A DNA stretch of 64,000 nt. Origin: Gammaproteobacteria bacterium (lineage in GTDB: Bacteria; Pseudomonadota; Gammaproteobacteria; JAJPIJ01). The stretch's first letter is position 1. Every line of letters begins with the position of its first letter. The notes under the pieces are model-generated. The model saw nothing but the letters and a program-made list of their open reading frames with translations. It did not search any database and had not been told where the DNA came from. A program made the position numbers and the translations under genes. Positions 56,389 to 64,000 of the stretch are shown piece after piece. The DNA lies in contig DATJVC010000008.1 in the NCBI GenBank assembly GCA_035501935.1, forward strand, positions 33,905 through 97,904. The letters are read 5' to 3'.

Positions 56389-57792
56389 ATGCACGAGGCG
56401 CCTGCGTCCACACCGCCTCAAGACACCGCTGCGATCTTTCTCACCCACGCCTGGGAAGAGCGGTTGGAGATCATCCGCCACCTGATCGATCACAGCCGGC
56501 AGATTCTGCTAATCCTGGGTGATGCGGGCAGTGGCAAGTCGACATTGCGCGGACACCTGACCCGTGTTGCGCCCGCCGCATGGCGGGTGGTCACCCTCGA
56601 CGCCGCACCCTTCGACGATGCCCTCACGTTGGTGGAACGGCTGGCGACCGGTCTCGGGATGACCCCGGGGCCGAAGGATCAGCTGGAAGTTCGCACCCGG
56701 GCAATGGAGGAGCACCTGAAAGGCCTCCATCACACCGGCGCGCTGCCGGTGGCGTTGATCGATGACGCGCATCAGTTGCCCGCCGACGCCCTGTTGCTGT
56801 TGCTGCGCCTCGCCACTTCGGGGGCCGATGCCCCGTTGCGCGTGGTGCTGTTCTGCGATCCGCGCGTCACCCGCCTGCTGGAAAGTCCGCAGCTACTGGC
56901 CTATCAACGCGCCATCCTGCATACGGTCGAAATGCCCGCCTACACAGTGGAGGAAACAGCGGCGTTTCTCGTCTGGTGGCATACCCATACAGGGCGGGAT
57001 CCCAACCTGCTGGTCGAAGCCCGCGTCCGTGCCGTGTATCAGGCCTCCCAGGGATTGCCGGGGCGCATTCTGGCATTGGATGCGGGACGCTTGACGCAAG
57101 AGCCGCAAAAAAACATTCGTGTCATCACTCATGGCCGTTCCCATCGCATGTATTTTGTTGGTGCCGCGGTACTCCTGTTGCTGGTGGTATTGATGGTATT
57201 TATCTGGCGCGCGCCGACACCGGCGGAAAAATCACCCGAACCGGTCGCGCCAGAAGCTCCCCCGAGCAACGCGATCACGACAGCGCCTGTCCGGCCGCCG
57301 GCCAGTCTCGAAAGTTCACCCATGCAAACTCCGACTGTGCCAGAGGCAACCACGTCGGAGAAGATCAGTCCGATCCAAGCAAATATCAGGACGGCCGATA
57401 ATCGATCAACGAAAATTTCCCCGCCGCCCGCTCCGGCTGTCGCACTGGCTGCAAGGTTACCCAAGGCCTCCGCCGTGGACGGCAATCGCGTGCCCAAAGA
57501 TGATGCCTGGCTTCGCAAACAGTCCCCCGATCGATATGTAATTCAGTTATTCGGCAGCCACGACCAAGGTACAGCCAGGAAATACGCGGAACGCCCCGAT
57601 CTAGCAGGCCACACCGCGATCTACACCACCCAGCACGACCAGCAACCTCTCCACGTCGTGGTCTACGGTCTCTATGACAACCGCGCGGAGGCGGTCACCG
57701 CCATCGACCGGCTGCCCGCCGACGTGGTGCGCCAGAAACCGTTCCCGCGTTCTGTGGGTGAGGTGCAGCGGCTCATGAATGCAGGACCATGA
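56389..57792 (+). CDS. damX: DamX-like protein: AAA domain, membrane helix, SPOR
   Basis: 467 residues. N-terminal ExeA-type AAA ATPase (about 15-240) with Walker A GDAGSGKST (44-52) and a Walker B LIDDAH near 120. One membrane helix (about 252-270), a Pro/Ala/Ser-rich periplasmic linker (275-370) and a C-terminal SPOR domain (about 385-465) with RYVIQLFGSHDQG. Domain order and position behind aroK-aroB match DamX, a septal cell-division protein. Peptidoglycan binding at the septum is expected. Confidence 0.88.
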   Translation: MHEAPASTPPQDTAAIFLTHAWEERLEIIRHLIDHSRQILLILGDAGSGKSTLRGHLTRVAPAAWRVVTLDAAPFDDALTLVERLATGLGMTPGPKDQLEVRTRAMEEHLKGLHHTGALPVALIDDAHQLPADALLLLLRLATSGADAPLRVVLFCDPRVTRLLESPQLLAYQRAILHTVEMPAYTVEETAAFLVWWHTHTGRDPNLLVEARVRAVYQASQGLPGRILALDAGRLTQEPQKNIRVITHGRSHRMYFVGAAVLLLLVVLMVFIWRAPTPAEKSPEPVAPEAPPSNAITTAPVRPPASLESSPMQTPTVPEATTSEKISPIQANIRTADNRSTKISPPPAPAVALAARLPKASAVDGNRVPKDDAWLRKQSPDRYVIQLFGSHDQGTARKYAERPDLAGHTAIYTTQHDQQPLHVVVYGLYDNRAEAVTAIDRLPADVVRQKPFPRSVGEVQRLMNAGP

Positions 57793-57802
57793 CGCGATAT
57801 CA

Positions 57803-57832
57803 GTGACACAACCGGCTGCCGGGCTATATAAT
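57803..57832 (+). promoter_or_regulatory. Promoter of gltB-gltD
   Basis: GTGACA (57803-57808) and a perfect TATAAT (57827-57832) with an 18-bp spacer, directly behind the damX-like stop and 71 nt before the gltB start. Confidence 0.7.
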
Positions 57833-57903
57833 TTCCGCCCTTTTCTCCGGCTTTTAAGGATGTGACGGCGGCGGTGAGTGAATCCGTGGATAGAGGCAAT
57901 CTC

Positions 57904-62449
<4,546 letters not shown>

Positions 62450-62457
<8 letters not shown>

Positions 62458-63901
62458 GATCACCGGGTTTCTCGAATACCATCGCGCCAAACAGCCCTAC
62501 CGCCCCGTCAGGGAGCGCGTGCTGGACTGGAAGCAGGTCATGGCCGGCTGGCAGGACGAGCCGCTCAAGCAGCAGGCGGCGCGCTGCATGGATTGCGGCA
62601 TACCCTTCTGCCATCAGGGCTGCCCGCTCGGCAACCTGATCCCGGACTGGAACGATCTCGTTTATCGCAACCGCTGGCGCGACGCCATCGATCGTCTGCA
62701 CGCCACCAACAACTTCCCGGAGTTCACCGGCACCCTGTGCCCGGCGCCCTGCGAGGGCGCCTGCGTGCTCGGCATCAATGACGACCCGGTGACCATCAAG
62801 GCCGTGGAAATCACCATCATCGACCATGCCTTCAAGGAAGGCTGGGTGGTGCCGCAGCCGCCGAAGGTTCTGACCGGCAAGAAGGTCGCCGTGGTCGGCT
62901 CGGGCCCCGCCGGTCTCGCCGCCGCGCAGCAACTGCGACGCGCCGGGCATGGCGTCACGCTCTTCGAGCGCGATGACCGCATCGGCGGGCTGCTGCGTTA
63001 TGGCATTCCCGAATTCAAGATGGAGAAGCGCGTGCTGGACCGCCGTCTGGAGCAGATGCGCGCCGAGGGCGTCGTGTTCAAGCCCAACAGCCACATCGGC
63101 GTGAATGTCCCCGTCGATGACCTGCGTAAAAACTTCGATGCCGTTTTACTCACGGGCGGCGCCTGCCATGCGCGCGATCTGCCGGTGCCGGGGCGCGAAC
63201 TCAAGGGCATCCATCAGGCCATGGTGTTCCTGCCGCAGCAGAACCACCGCTGCGAAGGCGACACCATCGCCGCTGAACGATCGATCACCGCCAGGGACAA
63301 GCACGTCATCATCATCGGCGGTGGCGACACCGGCGCCGACTGCCTGGGCACTGTGCACAGGCAGGGCGCGAAGTCCGTGCACTCGCTGGAGATCATGGCG
63401 CGGCCGCCGGACAAGCGCGCCGCCGCGGTGAATCCCTGGCCGGAATGGCCGAACATTTTTCGCACGGCCTCGGCGCACGAAGAGGGCGGCGAACGCGTCT
63501 ACGCCGTGTCCACCAAGCGCTTCATCGGCGATGAACAGGGCCGGGTCAAGGCGCTCGAACTCGTCAAGGTGGAAATGAAAAAGGTGGATGGCCGCATCAC
63601 CTTCGAGGAGATGCCTGATTCCTTGCACACACTGCCCGCCGATCTGGTGCTGCTGGCCATGGGATTTCTGGGCCCGGAAAAACCGGGCATGCTGGAGCAA
63701 CTCGGTGTCAAACTCACCGAGCGCGGCAACGTCGCGCGCGACGCCAACTGGATGACCTCGGTGCCGGGCGTATTTGCCGCCGGCGACATGCAGCGCGGCC
63801 AGTCGTTGATCGTCTGGGCCATTGCCGAGGGCCGCTCCGCCGCGCGCGGTGTCGATCTGTATCTGATGGGGAAGTCCGACCTCCCCGCCCCTTTGCCCTG
63901 A
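62450..63901 (+). CDS. gltD: GltD, glutamate synthase small subunit
   Basis: A 483-residue FAD/NADPH subunit passing electrons to GltB. N-terminal cysteine clusters for two 4Fe-4S centres: [17 protein letters not shown] and [15 protein letters not shown]-binding [20 protein letters not shown] and NADPH-binding [13 protein letters not shown] motifs follow, and the end has [14 protein letters not shown]. Start ATG overlaps the gltB stop by 8 nt, so expression is stoichiometric. Confidence 0.97.
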
Positions 63902-63930
63902 AAAACTACCGCGGGGCCCGTTTGCGTGTT

Positions 63931-63995
63931 GTTCGTCTCATCCCTGAGACGAACCCCTTCGGGGCTAAAGCGCCGTTTCGCTACAGGCGAAACGG
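63931..63995. repeat. Three adjacent hairpins behind gltD
   Basis: Stem 1: GTTCGTCTCA/TGAGACGAAC, loop TCCC (63931-63954). Stem 2: CCCC/GGGG, loop TTC (63954-63964). Stem 3: CCGTTTCGC/GCGAAACGG, loop TACAG (63973-63995). No T-run follows. The stretch is cut by the window edge, so its full extent is unknown. Confidence 0.6.
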
Positions 63996-64000
63996 TATCT

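Overview
This is a GC-rich bacterial chromosome segment that reads as a gammaproteobacterium. The basis is gene order: pilMNOPQ-aroK-aroB-damX-gltBD, dusB-fis-purH-purD, accB-accC-prmA next to cutA-dsbD-groESL, and tatABC behind the end of a histidine operon. Fis, an aerobic HemF and a Tat system fit this. A purple-sulfur or Acidiferrobacter-like order is plausible but cannot be fixed from sequence alone. Almost everything is core housekeeping. There is no prophage, insertion sequence, CRISPR array or toxin-antitoxin pair that I can support.

Layout. 0-6 kb: hisA (cut by the window edge), hisF, hisI, a SYLF-domain gene, hisE and tatABC on the plus strand, then a TauE-like permease, a DUF2905 protein and rpiA on the minus strand. 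6-13 kb: ilvA, a class II aldolase-like gene and a YajG-like lipoprotein; two secreted EF-hand proteins; a divergent Fae-like protein; typA-dtd. 13-18 kb: rhlE, a methyltransferase and hemF (minus), then hisB-hisH (plus), about 15 kb from the rest of the his genes. 18-30 kb: a long minus-strand block: cutA-dsbD-tlpA, aroQ-accB-accC-prmA, a zinc-ribbon protein, dusB-fis-purH-purD. 30-32 kb: groES-groEL under a sigma70 promoter overlapped by a perfect CIRCE operator, then an AT-rich orphan gene. 32-41 kb: mixed accessory and housekeeping genes (EAL phosphodiesterase, DAHP synthase, small secreted proteins, a nucleotidase, trmB, thiS-thiG, a metallo-hydrolase/response-regulator pair) and a tRNA-Gly. 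41-49 kb: an HD protein (plus), then SPOR protein, argS, priA, a hypothetical and penicillin-binding protein 1A (minus). 49-64 kb: pilMNOPQ, aroK-aroB, a DamX-like protein and gltB-gltD (plus).

The least expected structure lies between the genes. Five palindromic elements of about 125-220 bp (at about 2.93, 6.13, 19.60, 24.57 and 38.14 kb) have inverted ends, and four of them abut or overlap a stop codon. Two are clearly copies of each other in opposite orientation, and two others share a core motif. A second, unrelated two-hairpin repeat occurs exactly twice, just behind hisF and just behind hisH. Other points of note are a Fae homologue without the conserved active-site histidine, tandem EF-hand paralogues, a small secreted protein with a duplicated C-x3-C-x6-C motif, and a run of three hairpins at the right edge.
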